This document shows positions 17,550-25,658 of a stretch of 64,000 nucleotides of DNA, one piece after another. The DNA is from Opitutia bacterium ISCC 52. GTDB taxonomy: Bacteria > Verrucomicrobiota > Verrucomicrobiia > Opitutales > UBA2995. Both the position numbers and the translations under genes were made by a program. The stretch lies in NCBI GenBank assembly GCA_014529675.2, contig CP076040.1, positions 992,001 to 1,056,000 of the forward strand. Reading direction: 5' to 3'. Position 1 is the stretch's first letter; each line of letters opens with the position of its first letter. The notes under the pieces were generated by a model. That model did no database searches and had not been told where the DNA came from. It worked only from the letters and a program-made list of their open reading frames with translations.

Positions 17550-18335
17550 ATGAGTAATAGAGACCTTCAGGACCGCATTGTATTCATTACAGGCGCTGCT
17601 CGCGGTATCGGGCGTGGTATTGCGGAGCGTCTGATTGCTGATGGCGCTGGTGTTGTCATCTCTGATCTGGATGAAGCAGCGGCTCTGGAAACCGCTGATG
17701 AGCTCGAAACCGGAGGGGCTAAGGTTATAGCCGTTCAGGCAGATGTGTCTTCGGAAGTCAGTGTTCTGGCTGCAATAGCCAAGGTGCACCAGGAGATGGG
17801 AGCGGTGTCTGTGCTTATAAATAATGCAGGCCTGTTTGCTTCGACACCTGCGTTAAGTGAGGACCTCAGTGGTTGGCAAAAGAGTCTCGATGTCATGCTG
17901 ACTGGTTCGCTGCTTTGTGCTCGAGCCACGGCGCCAGATATGAAGGCGAATGGGTGGGGGAGGATCGTAAATATATCATCTGTTATGGCGTTCATCGCCT
18001 ACGGAGAAGACGTTGGCTACTGCACGGCGAAGGCTGGATTGCTTGGTTTGACTCGGTCCTTGGCGGTTGAGTTTGGAAAACATAATATCAATGTGAATGC
18101 TATTTGCCCCGGGCACATTAGGACACCCATGCTCGATGCCACGGCCAAGCACGTGGAGCAACGAGACGGTACGAGCCCCGAGGAGTTTTTTGAAGAACTG
18201 GTCGGGACTATTCCCAAGGGGCGATTGGCAGAGGTAAAGGATATCGCGGCGATGGTTTCATTCCTGTGTTCTGAAGATGCAGACCATGTAACTGGACAGG
18301 CTATGCATGTGAACGGTGGGTCGTATTTGGGGTAG
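17550..18335 (+). CDS. Short-chain dehydrogenase/reductase (SDR)
   Basis: A classical SDR of 261 aa. The nucleotide-binding motif is TGAARGIGRG near residues 14-23, NNAG occurs around residue 91, and the catalytic Ser-Tyr-Lys is visible as Ser in VNISSVMAF and YCTAKAG. NAICPGHIRTPM and HVTGQAMHVNGGSYLG complete the pattern. These enzymes oxidise alcohols or sugars with NAD(P). It is divergent from the leaderless sulfatase and 380 bp upstream of the TonB receptor, so a role in sugar oxidation feeding the nearby dehydratases is plausible but unproven. Confidence 0.92.
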   Translation: MSNRDLQDRIVFITGAARGIGRGIAERLIADGAGVVISDLDEAAALETADELETGGAKVIAVQADVSSEVSVLAAIAKVHQEMGAVSVLINNAGLFASTPALSEDLSGWQKSLDVMLTGSLLCARATAPDMKANGWGRIVNISSVMAFIAYGEDVGYCTAKAGLLGLTRSLAVEFGKHNINVNAICPGHIRTPMLDATAKHVEQRDGTSPEEFFEELVGTIPKGRLAEVKDIAAMVSFLCSEDADHVTGQAMHVNGGSYLG

Positions 18336-18715
18336 GTTATTCTCCTAAATCTCTTCTTCCTCGTCCTCATACTCCTCCTCCTGCTTTCTGCCAATTCATA
18401 GGCAGTCTTGATGTCTGGTTAATCTTTGAGATTTATGAATGTATCCATAGGGAGGATGCTCATGTGAAGGCCCAGGTTTTTAAATTCTCGAAGATTACAA
18501 AGAGTAAGAGTAAGAGAGAGGTTTTCATTAACTCCTGCTGAAGGGCCTGGTTTTACAAGCTTCCTCGGAAAGTGTACACCTTTTTGGTCAACGGTCGACT
18601 TCTATTCACCTTGTCTGTGTTAGCTAGTGAAGAGTATGCATTTTATTGTTAAAAATCACCCCGAACTCTGAACAATCTCATTTGATTAAATACTCAACTT
18701 AGTAAGTACCTAGCT
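18336..18715. other. 380-bp leader region before the TonB-dependent receptor
   Basis: No gene is recognisable. A CTC/TCC-rich polypyrimidine tract lies at about 18347-18385; read on the minus strand it encodes an acidic run of 16 codons with no gene before it. The segment from about 18600 is A/T-rich and probably holds the receptor promoter, but no convincing -35/-10 pair or regulator site can be singled out by eye. Confidence 0.4.
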
Positions 18716-21700
18716 ATGAACACAAAAGAACTCATACGAAAACGAAGTGCCTGGCTATTGGCGGCATTGATGTTTTCCTCTACAAGCTTTGTGCAAGTAA
18801 ATGCGCAAGAGGACGAAGATGAAGTCTTCGACCTATCTCCCTTCACGATTACCAGTGAGGAAGATACCGGATACGCAGCTACTAGTACCTTGGCTGGATC
18901 TCGACTAAAATCTAACCTGAAAGATCTTGCAGGTCCTATTCAAATCGTAACCGAAGAATTTCTGGAAGATACAGCCGTAACCAGTACAGAGGATCTCTTC
19001 CTTTACACAACCAGTACAGAAGCCTCAGGTCCTGATGGAAACTATGGTGGTGGTGGTGCTGAAAGGCGTGATCCCAACGTAACTCGTGTTCGTGGTTTAG
19101 CAAATCCTGACCGAACCCGGGGTTACTTCCTGACTAATATTGGTTTCGATACCTACAACACTGACCGTGTTGCGATTGCAAAGGGCCCGAATGCCATTCT
19201 CTTTGGTCTTGGTAGTCCTGCTGGTATCGTGAACAACAACTTGAAACAGGCTCGTTTTGAAGAAACGAATTCGATTAAGCTTCAGTATGGTAGCTGGGGC
19301 GCACACCGTGAGATCATCGATATCAATCGTGTGCTCATCGAAGACTTGGTTGCATTCCGGATCATTGGCCTGAACAACGAAATCAAGTACAAACAGAAAC
19401 CATCATATTCAGACGAACGTCGTCTATACGGAACGTTTCTGATCACTCCGTATGAAAAGACTACCATTCGGGCAAACTTTGAGACCGGTTCCAGAGATGC
19501 GAGCCGTCCCAACACCAGTTCACCTACATCCAACATTCCGACTTGGATCGCTGATGGCATGCCAGTGACAACAGGCAATTTTAGCCAAAGTGGATTTGGA
19601 ACTTATACGGGAAACCGTGCTCCACAGTTTATCTACGGTGAACCGGATGCCACGACTCCTTCCGTGGGATTTGATCCTCAGCCGGCAACTTCAGGCCCTG
19701 ACGGAATTCGCAGACAACACTATACGGCTGCAAACCGTGAAGAGACCTCCGGTGGAACTTTCAGTCAGGGTGTATTGACCGATGAAACCGGTTATGTCTT
19801 CGACTTCAGAAATAAATCTCTTTCTGGATTAGATAATACGCAGGCTAATTCCTTCGATGCATTTAATTTGTCATTAGAGCACCAATTTGGCGAAAATGCG
19901 GGTATTGAGCTTGTTTGGGATGAACAGAGTTATGATCTGTTTTCTCGTGATCGAATTCAGAACACGATCGCTGTGGATGCTAGTAGTTTTCTGCCTTATT
20001 ATAAGTTCGAGAACGGTGGTGTCTTTGATCCTATCAATCCAAATGTAGGTCGCCCTTACGTTTGGGGTGTTGAAAATATGCGACAGGAGGTTACAGATCG
20101 TGAAGCTTGGCGTGCTACTGCTTACTACGATCTTGATCTAAGAGATAGTGACATGGGCTGGCTGGGACGTCATGTATTTACTGCTTTGGCAAGCAATCAA
20201 GCCTTCGATATTACACGTTCCGGAAATAACTACGGAAGTGTTATTACAGGTGAGGCCAGAGATGTTCTCCAAGGTAACCGGAACCGCACATATACGGCCA
20301 GTTCCTGGGACCGCCGCATTATTGGCACACGCTTCTTAGGCCCAAAGATCTCGGGTATACCTTCCAGTGGTCACCTTGCCGAACGAGTTCTCACCGATGG
20401 GACTCCAAGACTCAATGAGTACAATGCTTGGATGTATGATAGCCAGGCTACGGCTGTTAGAGATGGAGACAATGGCGCATACCGCGAAGTGAATGCCACA
20501 GTGCTTGTTGATCCACTCACCAGAGGTTCATTGGATAGGCAGGAAATTGATTCCCTTGCATTGACCGCTCAGAGTTATTTCTGGGATGATAACATTATTG
20601 CTACCTACGGTTGGCGTGAAGACGACGCTACTTCCTGGAGGGACGTGGCCGATCAAAGCGCGAACAACATTGCCCTTATGGATACCCTCAGTTTAGGGGA
20701 TCCAACCGATAACGTCAAAGGTGACGTATTCACTTGGGGTCTTGTAGCTCACCTCCCCACTGAAGATTTTCTCGGGGGCTGGGGCATTAGTGGTCACTAT
20801 GGCGAGTCTGAAAACTTTGTGCCTTCACCTGGTCGTATTACCATCTTGAATCAACCTCACCCAAGTCCAGCTGGTGAAACCACCGAGTATGGTTTCTCCG
20901 TCGAAGCTCCTAATAACAAATTCTACGTCCGCGTAAACTGGTATGAAACCGTTTCTCAGAACCAGACGGACAGTGCTCTGGGGTCAGCGAGTATTCCTAA
21001 CTGGGAGCGCCTGTTCTACAACAACGTGCGCAATTCATTACAGGAGAAGGAACCTCGGGATGCTACGGTACCGGCTTCAGAATATGAAACTTGGGATGCT
21101 GATGATCCACGCTTGTGGCCTAATAACATTAACTGGGCAGATACCTATCGGTTGCCTCCACTGGGAATGCGTGAGGCATTTTGGAATCCAGTTAATCCAG
21201 ATCCAAGCCCAGGAGGAACTAATTCGGTTTCTGATAGCCCTAACTCCAACGTGACCGGTGTATCTGACTTCGCTTCAGAAGGATTGGAAATCGAAGGTGT
21301 TTGGAATCCTACGGACAACTGGACCATCGCATTCAATGCCGCGCAAATGGAAGTTGTTAAGACCAATGTGTTGCAATCGTATCGGGAGTATTTTGACACT
21401 CGCGAGCCTGATTGGATTGCCATGGGAGACCTGGTTGCTCGTCCGAACACGTATAAAAACGAGAATCCACAAACCATTTACCAACGGACTCGGACGGTTC
21501 AGTGGCCACGTCTCCTAAGAGAGATTTCACAAGATGGAAGAGGTAGTCACGAAATCCGTGAATGGCGTTACAACTTTGTCAGTAACTACAATTTCGACCT
21601 GGATGGTCCTTTGGCGGGCTGGTCAGTCGGGGGTGCTTACCGCTGGCAGGATGACGTCGCGATTGGTTATGAAGATGGCTTCTTTAGCGATACTGGAATT

Positions 21701-21958
21701 CAAGGTATTGACGGTGTCGCCGTATCTGATGTGACAAAGCCAATCTTTGGTCCTAGTGAGGATAATCTCGATCTTTGGGTGACTCACAAACGTAAGATCT
21801 TTGATGACAAGGTGGATTGGAGAATTCAGCTCAATATACGTAATGTATTGGATGATGACGATTTGATCTTCACCTCTGTTGACGGAGACGGAACTCCAAC
21901 CCGTGTGCGGATTGTGAATCCAATGAACTTCCGTATCACGAGTACGTTCTCGTTCTAA
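18716..21958 (+). CDS. TonB-dependent outer-membrane receptor
   Basis: The 1080-aa protein begins with a signal peptide (SAWLLAALMFSSTSFVQVNAQ) followed by an acidic linker and FDLSPFTITSEED, the N-terminal segment typical of Opitutae receptors. The plug domain follows (about residues 45-185) with TSTLAGSRLKSNLKD, RVRGL and AIAKGPNAILFGLGSPAG. The remaining 890 residues have alternating aromatic beta-strand character and end in TSTFSF, whose terminal Phe fits outer-membrane insertion. No SusD-like gene is nearby. The ligand is presumably an oligosaccharide or sugar acid handled by the following genes. A strong terminator separates it from them, so its message is probably independent. Confidence 0.93.
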   Translation: MNTKELIRKRSAWLLAALMFSSTSFVQVNAQEDEDEVFDLSPFTITSEEDTGYAATSTLAGSRLKSNLKDLAGPIQIVTEEFLEDTAVTSTEDLFLYTTSTEASGPDGNYGGGGAERRDPNVTRVRGLANPDRTRGYFLTNIGFDTYNTDRVAIAKGPNAILFGLGSPAGIVNNNLKQARFEETNSIKLQYGSWGAHREIIDINRVLIEDLVAFRIIGLNNEIKYKQKPSYSDERRLYGTFLITPYEKTTIRANFETGSRDASRPNTSSPTSNIPTWIADGMPVTTGNFSQSGFGTYTGNRAPQFIYGEPDATTPSVGFDPQPATSGPDGIRRQHYTAANREETSGGTFSQGVLTDETGYVFDFRNKSLSGLDNTQANSFDAFNLSLEHQFGENAGIELVWDEQSYDLFSRDRIQNTIAVDASSFLPYYKFENGGVFDPINPNVGRPYVWGVENMRQEVTDREAWRATAYYDLDLRDSDMGWLGRHVFTALASNQAFDITRSGNNYGSVITGEARDVLQGNRNRTYTASSWDRRIIGTRFLGPKISGIPSSGHLAERVLTDGTPRLNEYNAWMYDSQATAVRDGDNGAYREVNATVLVDPLTRGSLDRQEIDSLALTAQSYFWDDNIIATYGWREDDATSWRDVADQSANNIALMDTLSLGDPTDNVKGDVFTWGLVAHLPTEDFLGGWGISGHYGESENFVPSPGRITILNQPHPSPAGETTEYGFSVEAPNNKFYVRVNWYETVSQNQTDSALGSASIPNWERLFYNNVRNSLQEKEPRDATVPASEYETWDADDPRLWPNNINWADTYRLPPLGMREAFWNPVNPDPSPGGTNSVSDSPNSNVTGVSDFASEGLEIEGVWNPTDNWTIAFNAAQMEVVKTNVLQSYREYFDTREPDWIAMGDLVARPNTYKNENPQTIYQRTRTVQWPRLLREISQDGRGSHEIREWRYNFVSNYNFDLDGPLAGWSVGGAYRWQDDVAIGYEDGFFSDTGIQGIDGVAVSDVTKPIFGPSEDNLDLWVTHKRKIFDDKVDWRIQLNIRNVLDDDDLIFTSVDGDGTPTRVRIVNPMNFRITSTFSF

Positions 21959-21998
21959 TCCAAGGTATAACTTTAAGTAGTTCTAGTTTGTAGTTTGG

Positions 21999-22038
21999 GC
22001 GGGCTGTCCATGGAGTATGGACAGCCCGCTTTTTTTTT
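21999..22038 (+). terminator. Strong rho-independent terminator after the TonB receptor
   Basis: GCGGGCTGTCCA (21999-22010) pairs perfectly with TGGACAGCCCGC (22018-22029) across a 7-nt loop, followed by nine T residues. It begins 40 bp after the receptor stop. Confidence 0.95.
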
Positions 22039-22069
22039 AAAAGCTTTCCAAATAAAGAGAGGATCCGCT

Positions 22070-23398
22070 GTGGCAGTTCAACACACAAAAAGTCATTCCC
22101 AATCGCGTAGGCAACTGCTCAAGATGGGTGGTCTACTTGCGGCATCTTCCTTGATTCCACTTTCTAAAATGGGCGCACAACAAGTCGAAAAGAGCAAACG
22201 CGGGACCAGCCCACTCTTGATTACAAAAGTTGAGCCCATTATCGTAAGCACACCCGTTCCGGATGTTTCCATCGGTGAGCTTACTGAGATGGTCCCCATA
22301 GGCGAGACAACCGGTCGAGCCGGTATTGGAGATCGACTTAATCATTCATTCCCTGCTCGAACACAAGGGCATCGAATGACCATGCTGGTAAAGATTACCA
22401 CCAACCAAGGTATCATTGGTTGGGGTGAAGCGCACGCGATGGTCGCACCGACTATACACGCACAGATGATCAAAGATCTGTTTGCTCCGTTGCTCATTGG
22501 CGAAGATGCCAGAAACATCGGTCCGCTATGGGACAAAATGTATTCCACGCAACGTATGCGCGGTTATGCGACCGGCGTTTACACCGAATCTATCTCAGGT
22601 GTGGATATCGCACTTTGGGATATCCTGGGAAAATTCTCGGGCGTACCCGTATATCAACTACTCGGTGGTAAATACCGAGATGGAATTCCCACTTATACGA
22701 GTGGAGGTACTGCGGAAGCGGCTCATGAATCCATCGAGAAAGGATTCACTGCACTGAAGATGGGTTTCAACAAATCCTCCAGTGACGGCTTCGAGAAGAT
22801 CGCTGCGGTTTCTGAGGCCGTTGGCGACCGTGGGCAAGTCATGATCGATTCTCTGGGAGCGTTCAAATTGCACGAAGCCATTCAGGTTGGGCGCAAGTTA
22901 GACGAGCTTGGTAATATTGGCTGGTTTGAAGATGCCCTGCTACCGGAAGATACCGCAAATTATGCTGTGCTTGCTGAAGCACTCGATACCGCTGTTTGTG
23001 TAGGTGAGACCTATTCGAACCGCTTTCAATTTCGCGACTTATTTTTAAACCGAGGTGCCGATGTAGTGAATCCCGATGTGGGACGCGCGGCAGGGATCAC
23101 AGAATGCAAACGTATCGCCGACATGGCTGAGACGTTTGGTGTGCTTTGGTCACCTCATGTAAGCATCGGCATGCCTCCCTACGTGGCAGCTTCTATTCAC
23201 TTAGCTGTAGCTACCCCCAACGCCGTAATTATGGAGGGTGGAAATATCCACGATGCGACCGATATCGGCGGATCTCGTGGCAATGTACTCTTAGAAGAAC
23301 CCATCCGCTTCGAGCCAGGTTATGCATACGTGCCGGAGAAACCAGGACTGGGAATTGAATTTAACGAAAAAGAACTGGGGAAGATAATTGTTGGTTAA
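22070..23398 (+). CDS. Tat-exported enolase-superfamily enzyme (mandelate racemase/muconate lactonizing type)
   Basis: I place the start at the GTG at 22070, preceded by a good AGAGAGGA ribosome site; an upstream start would lie inside the terminator. The product (442 aa) begins with a Tat signal (SRRQLLKMGG near residues 12-21). The capping domain and barrel follow: WGEAHAMVAPTIHAQ, SISGVDIALWDILGK and YQLLGGKYRD. Metal ligands are the Asp in MIDSLGAF, Glu in WFEDALL and Glu in CVGETYSNR; NPDVGRAAGITECK and WSPHVSIG give the Asp-His pair. These point to a sugar-acid dehydratase or cycloisomerase; export of such an enzyme is unusual. It heads the DapA-dehydratase-symporter genes. Confidence 0.88.
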   Translation: MAVQHTKSHSQSRRQLLKMGGLLAASSLIPLSKMGAQQVEKSKRGTSPLLITKVEPIIVSTPVPDVSIGELTEMVPIGETTGRAGIGDRLNHSFPARTQGHRMTMLVKITTNQGIIGWGEAHAMVAPTIHAQMIKDLFAPLLIGEDARNIGPLWDKMYSTQRMRGYATGVYTESISGVDIALWDILGKFSGVPVYQLLGGKYRDGIPTYTSGGTAEAAHESIEKGFTALKMGFNKSSSDGFEKIAAVSEAVGDRGQVMIDSLGAFKLHEAIQVGRKLDELGNIGWFEDALLPEDTANYAVLAEALDTAVCVGETYSNRFQFRDLFLNRGADVVNPDVGRAAGITECKRIADMAETFGVLWSPHVSIGMPPYVAASIHLAVATPNAVIMEGGNIHDATDIGGSRGNVLLEEPIRFEPGYAYVPEKPGLGIEFNEKELGKIIVG

Positions 23399-23448
23399 TA
23401 CATCTATTGTACACTCATTATTTCCATTTTACAGGTAAGCATTTGCAT

Positions 23449-24378
23449 ATGAATTTATCAAAATTACAGGGCATCTTTCCGGTCCTTCCAACTCCCTTTG
23501 ATGATGAGGGGAAGGTAGATGTCGCCGCAATGAAACGTGTTACTCAATTCTGTATCGACGCCGGAGCAAGTGCCTTGGTTTTTCCAGGAGTAGCCAGTGA
23601 ATTTGATCACCTCTCTTCGGAAGAGCAGCAGCTTCTGCTAAAAACAATTAGCCAAGTGAACGACAACCGGCTACCTATCATTTGCGGGGGCGGACATGGA
23701 GATCCTGAATTCATCGGAGCCAACATCCGCAAGGCTCATGAGTTAGGTGTTGTGGCTGCTATGGTGTTAATCCCCAAACAGTACTCAGGTGATGTGGAGG
23801 GGGCTTTGGCTTTTATCCAATCGGTGATAGAGTTGGCTCCAGGTGTAGATATTATTTTGCAGAATGCGCCGGCTCCCGTGGGTGCCGGAATGGAAGCCAC
23901 TGAGCTCAGCCAAATTGTAGCTGCTTGCCCAGCCATTCGCTACGTGAAGGAAGAAGCGTTGCCATCTGGACCTCGGATCAGCGCCATTCAGAATGCGGCT
24001 CCGGATCATTTGGTCGGAGTGATTGGTGGAGGGGGTGCTCGTTACCTGATTGATGAGATGAATCGCGGTGCGCTTGGGGCGATGCCCGCTGCGGAGATTA
24101 CCGATTTACATGTGAAAATGTGGAACGCTTATCATTCAGGCGATGAAAACGGTGCTCGGCTATTATACCAGAAGTCCTTACCGCTTCTAATTATCCAATT
24201 TCTATACCGCATGCGACTTACCAAATACGTGTTGATGCGGCGTGGCATTTTTAACAACAGCGATGTCCGTGCATCCCTGCCGGATTTTGATGCTTTCGAT
24301 GACGAAGAACTTTCAGCACAGTTGGATTCCTTGTCTGAACTTTTTGAAATAGCGCCTTTGACCACGGTGGAAGTATGA
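23449..24378 (+). CDS. DapA-family (class I) lyase/aldolase, atypical Tyr-to-Gln
   Basis: The start ATG at 23449 gives 309 aa beginning MNLSKLQGIFPVLPTPFD; a TTG at 23407 is less likely. The fold is the DHDPS/N-acetylneuraminate lyase barrel, with the Schiff-base lysine in IRYVKEEA (Lys167). The loop usually reading FPGxxGE is FPGVASEFDHLSSEE here. The strand that normally carries the catalytic Tyr ('YNxP') reads ILQNAP, so Gln138 replaces it. Sugar-acid aldolases and 2-keto-3-deoxy dehydratases of this family act after enolase-type dehydratases. The stop overlaps the next start by 4 bp (ATGA). True DapA activity is unlikely from context. Confidence 0.88.
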   Translation: MNLSKLQGIFPVLPTPFDDEGKVDVAAMKRVTQFCIDAGASALVFPGVASEFDHLSSEEQQLLLKTISQVNDNRLPIICGGGHGDPEFIGANIRKAHELGVVAAMVLIPKQYSGDVEGALAFIQSVIELAPGVDIILQNAPAPVGAGMEATELSQIVAACPAIRYVKEEALPSGPRISAIQNAAPDHLVGVIGGGGARYLIDEMNRGALGAMPAAEITDLHVKMWNAYHSGDENGARLLYQKSLPLLIIQFLYRMRLTKYVLMRRGIFNNSDVRASLPDFDAFDDEELSAQLDSLSELFEIAPLTTVEV

Positions 24379-25541
24379 GCCGGGTCGTCAAAGTAGAGCC
24401 CTTCATTCTTACCATTGGTCGTGATACTCCCTATCTAGGGGCTTTGCGTAAAGGGGAGGAGAAAAATGAAAAAGGCTACTTCGTTCGCAAAGGAAACAAA
24501 ACCGTTTACCTGGATAAGGATAGAACCGTTCTGGTTCGTGTTGAAACAGAATCAGGCGCGGTTGGCTGGGGAGAAACCTACGGCCTCGTAGCTCCACGGG
24601 CGACGACAGAAATTATTTCTGACCTGCTTGCTGACTTTGTAGTTGGGCGAGATCCTTATGAGGCGGCTGAGATTCATGATTTTCTTTATGATTTGATGCG
24701 AGTCCGTGGATACAGCGGCGGTTTTTATTTAGACGCGTTGGCCGCTGTAGACATCGCGCTCTATGATGCTGCGGGCAAAGAGGCTGGCAAATCGGTTGCC
24801 GATTTATTGGGAGGACGATTGCACGATACCGTTCCCTGTTATGTCTCTGGCTTGCCAAAACCGACCTTGGAAGAACGCGTGGCCTTCTCTTTGGAATGGC
24901 AGGCCAAAGGATACAACAGTTTTAAGTTCGCTGCTACTGTGGCGGATGATGGCAATGTGAAGGAAATGTCCGAATTGAGAGCCGCACTCGGAGCGGATGC
25001 CAAGATCTCATGCGACATGCATTGGGCTCATACTCCGGAAAGTGCCATTGAAAACATTCAGGCCATGGAACCTTACGACCTATGGTTTGCTGAGGCTCCC
25101 ATCGTGACTGAAGACATGCCTGGCCTGGCTAAGATAGCCCAATCGGTTGATACTCCGATTGCGGTGGGCGAGGAATGGCGAACGCTTTACGATGCGAATT
25201 ACCGATTCGACTTAAATGCAGTCCACATCGTTCAACCTGAAATGGGGCACACCGGTATCACCGAGTTTGCTCGTATGGCTCGAGAAGCCCATTCGAGAGG
25301 GATTCCACTATTGCCGCACGCGACCATTGGTTCCGGGATTTTTCTCGCGGCCAGTTTGCAAACAGGTTTGGCCATGGAGGGATTGATCGGCCATGAATTT
25401 CAACATTCCATTTTCAATCGAAACACCGGCCTGATTACTGAAGGTCTTGAGTGTTCGGAAGGAGCCTATACCGTAGCTGACTCACCTGGAATCGGGATTG
25501 AGCCCACGGAAGCATTGATTTCTCAACTAGAGCCCGCCTGA
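24375..25541 (+). CDS. Cytoplasmic enolase-superfamily sugar-acid dehydratase
   Basis: A 388-aa mandelate-racemase-type protein without signal peptide. VGWGETYGLVAPRATTEI and ALAAVDIALYDAAGKEAGK mark the capping and early barrel regions. YNSFKFAA bears a Lys where the catalytic lysine is expected; Asp in SCDMHWAH, Glu in FAEAPIV and Glu in AVGEEWR are metal ligands; LPHATIGSG supplies the His. It probably dehydrates an aldonic or uronic acid to a 2-keto-3-deoxy acid that the coupled DapA-type enzyme then cleaves or dehydrates. It differs clearly in sequence from the Tat-exported homologue upstream, so the two are not a recent duplication. Confidence 0.88.
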   Translation: MSRVVKVEPFILTIGRDTPYLGALRKGEEKNEKGYFVRKGNKTVYLDKDRTVLVRVETESGAVGWGETYGLVAPRATTEIISDLLADFVVGRDPYEAAEIHDFLYDLMRVRGYSGGFYLDALAAVDIALYDAAGKEAGKSVADLLGGRLHDTVPCYVSGLPKPTLEERVAFSLEWQAKGYNSFKFAATVADDGNVKEMSELRAALGADAKISCDMHWAHTPESAIENIQAMEPYDLWFAEAPIVTEDMPGLAKIAQSVDTPIAVGEEWRTLYDANYRFDLNAVHIVQPEMGHTGITEFARMAREAHSRGIPLLPHATIGSGIFLAASLQTGLAMEGLIGHEFQHSIFNRNTGLITEGLECSEGAYTVADSPGIGIEPTEALISQLEPA

Positions 25542-25551
25542 TGCAGATTAA

Positions 25552-25624
25552 CTGTAGGAGGGGGTTTATCCCCCGATCGCTTGGTAGATATTCGAACAAT
25601 CGGGGGATAAACCCCCTCCTACAG
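25552..25624. repeat. Perfect 26-bp inverted repeat, REP-like family 2
   Basis: The arms 25552-25577 and 25599-25624 are exact reverse complements, each containing GTAGGAGGGGGTTTATCCCC, with a 21-nt loop. It sits in the 117-bp gap between the dehydratase and symporter genes on the same strand. It has no U-tract. It may still affect mRNA stability between the two genes. Confidence 0.92.
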
Positions 25625-25658
25625 TTTCGTTCGCAAACTAACACCACCCCATAGATTC

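Noticed and set aside
18347-18390. Acidic 16-codon run on the minus strand (EEEYEDEEEE)
   Set aside because: It has no start or upstream coding sequence and is explained by a polypyrimidine tract.
25552-25624. Reading the 26-bp inverted repeat as a terminator
   Set aside because: There is no T-tract on either side, and similar elements elsewhere mark it as a dispersed repeat.
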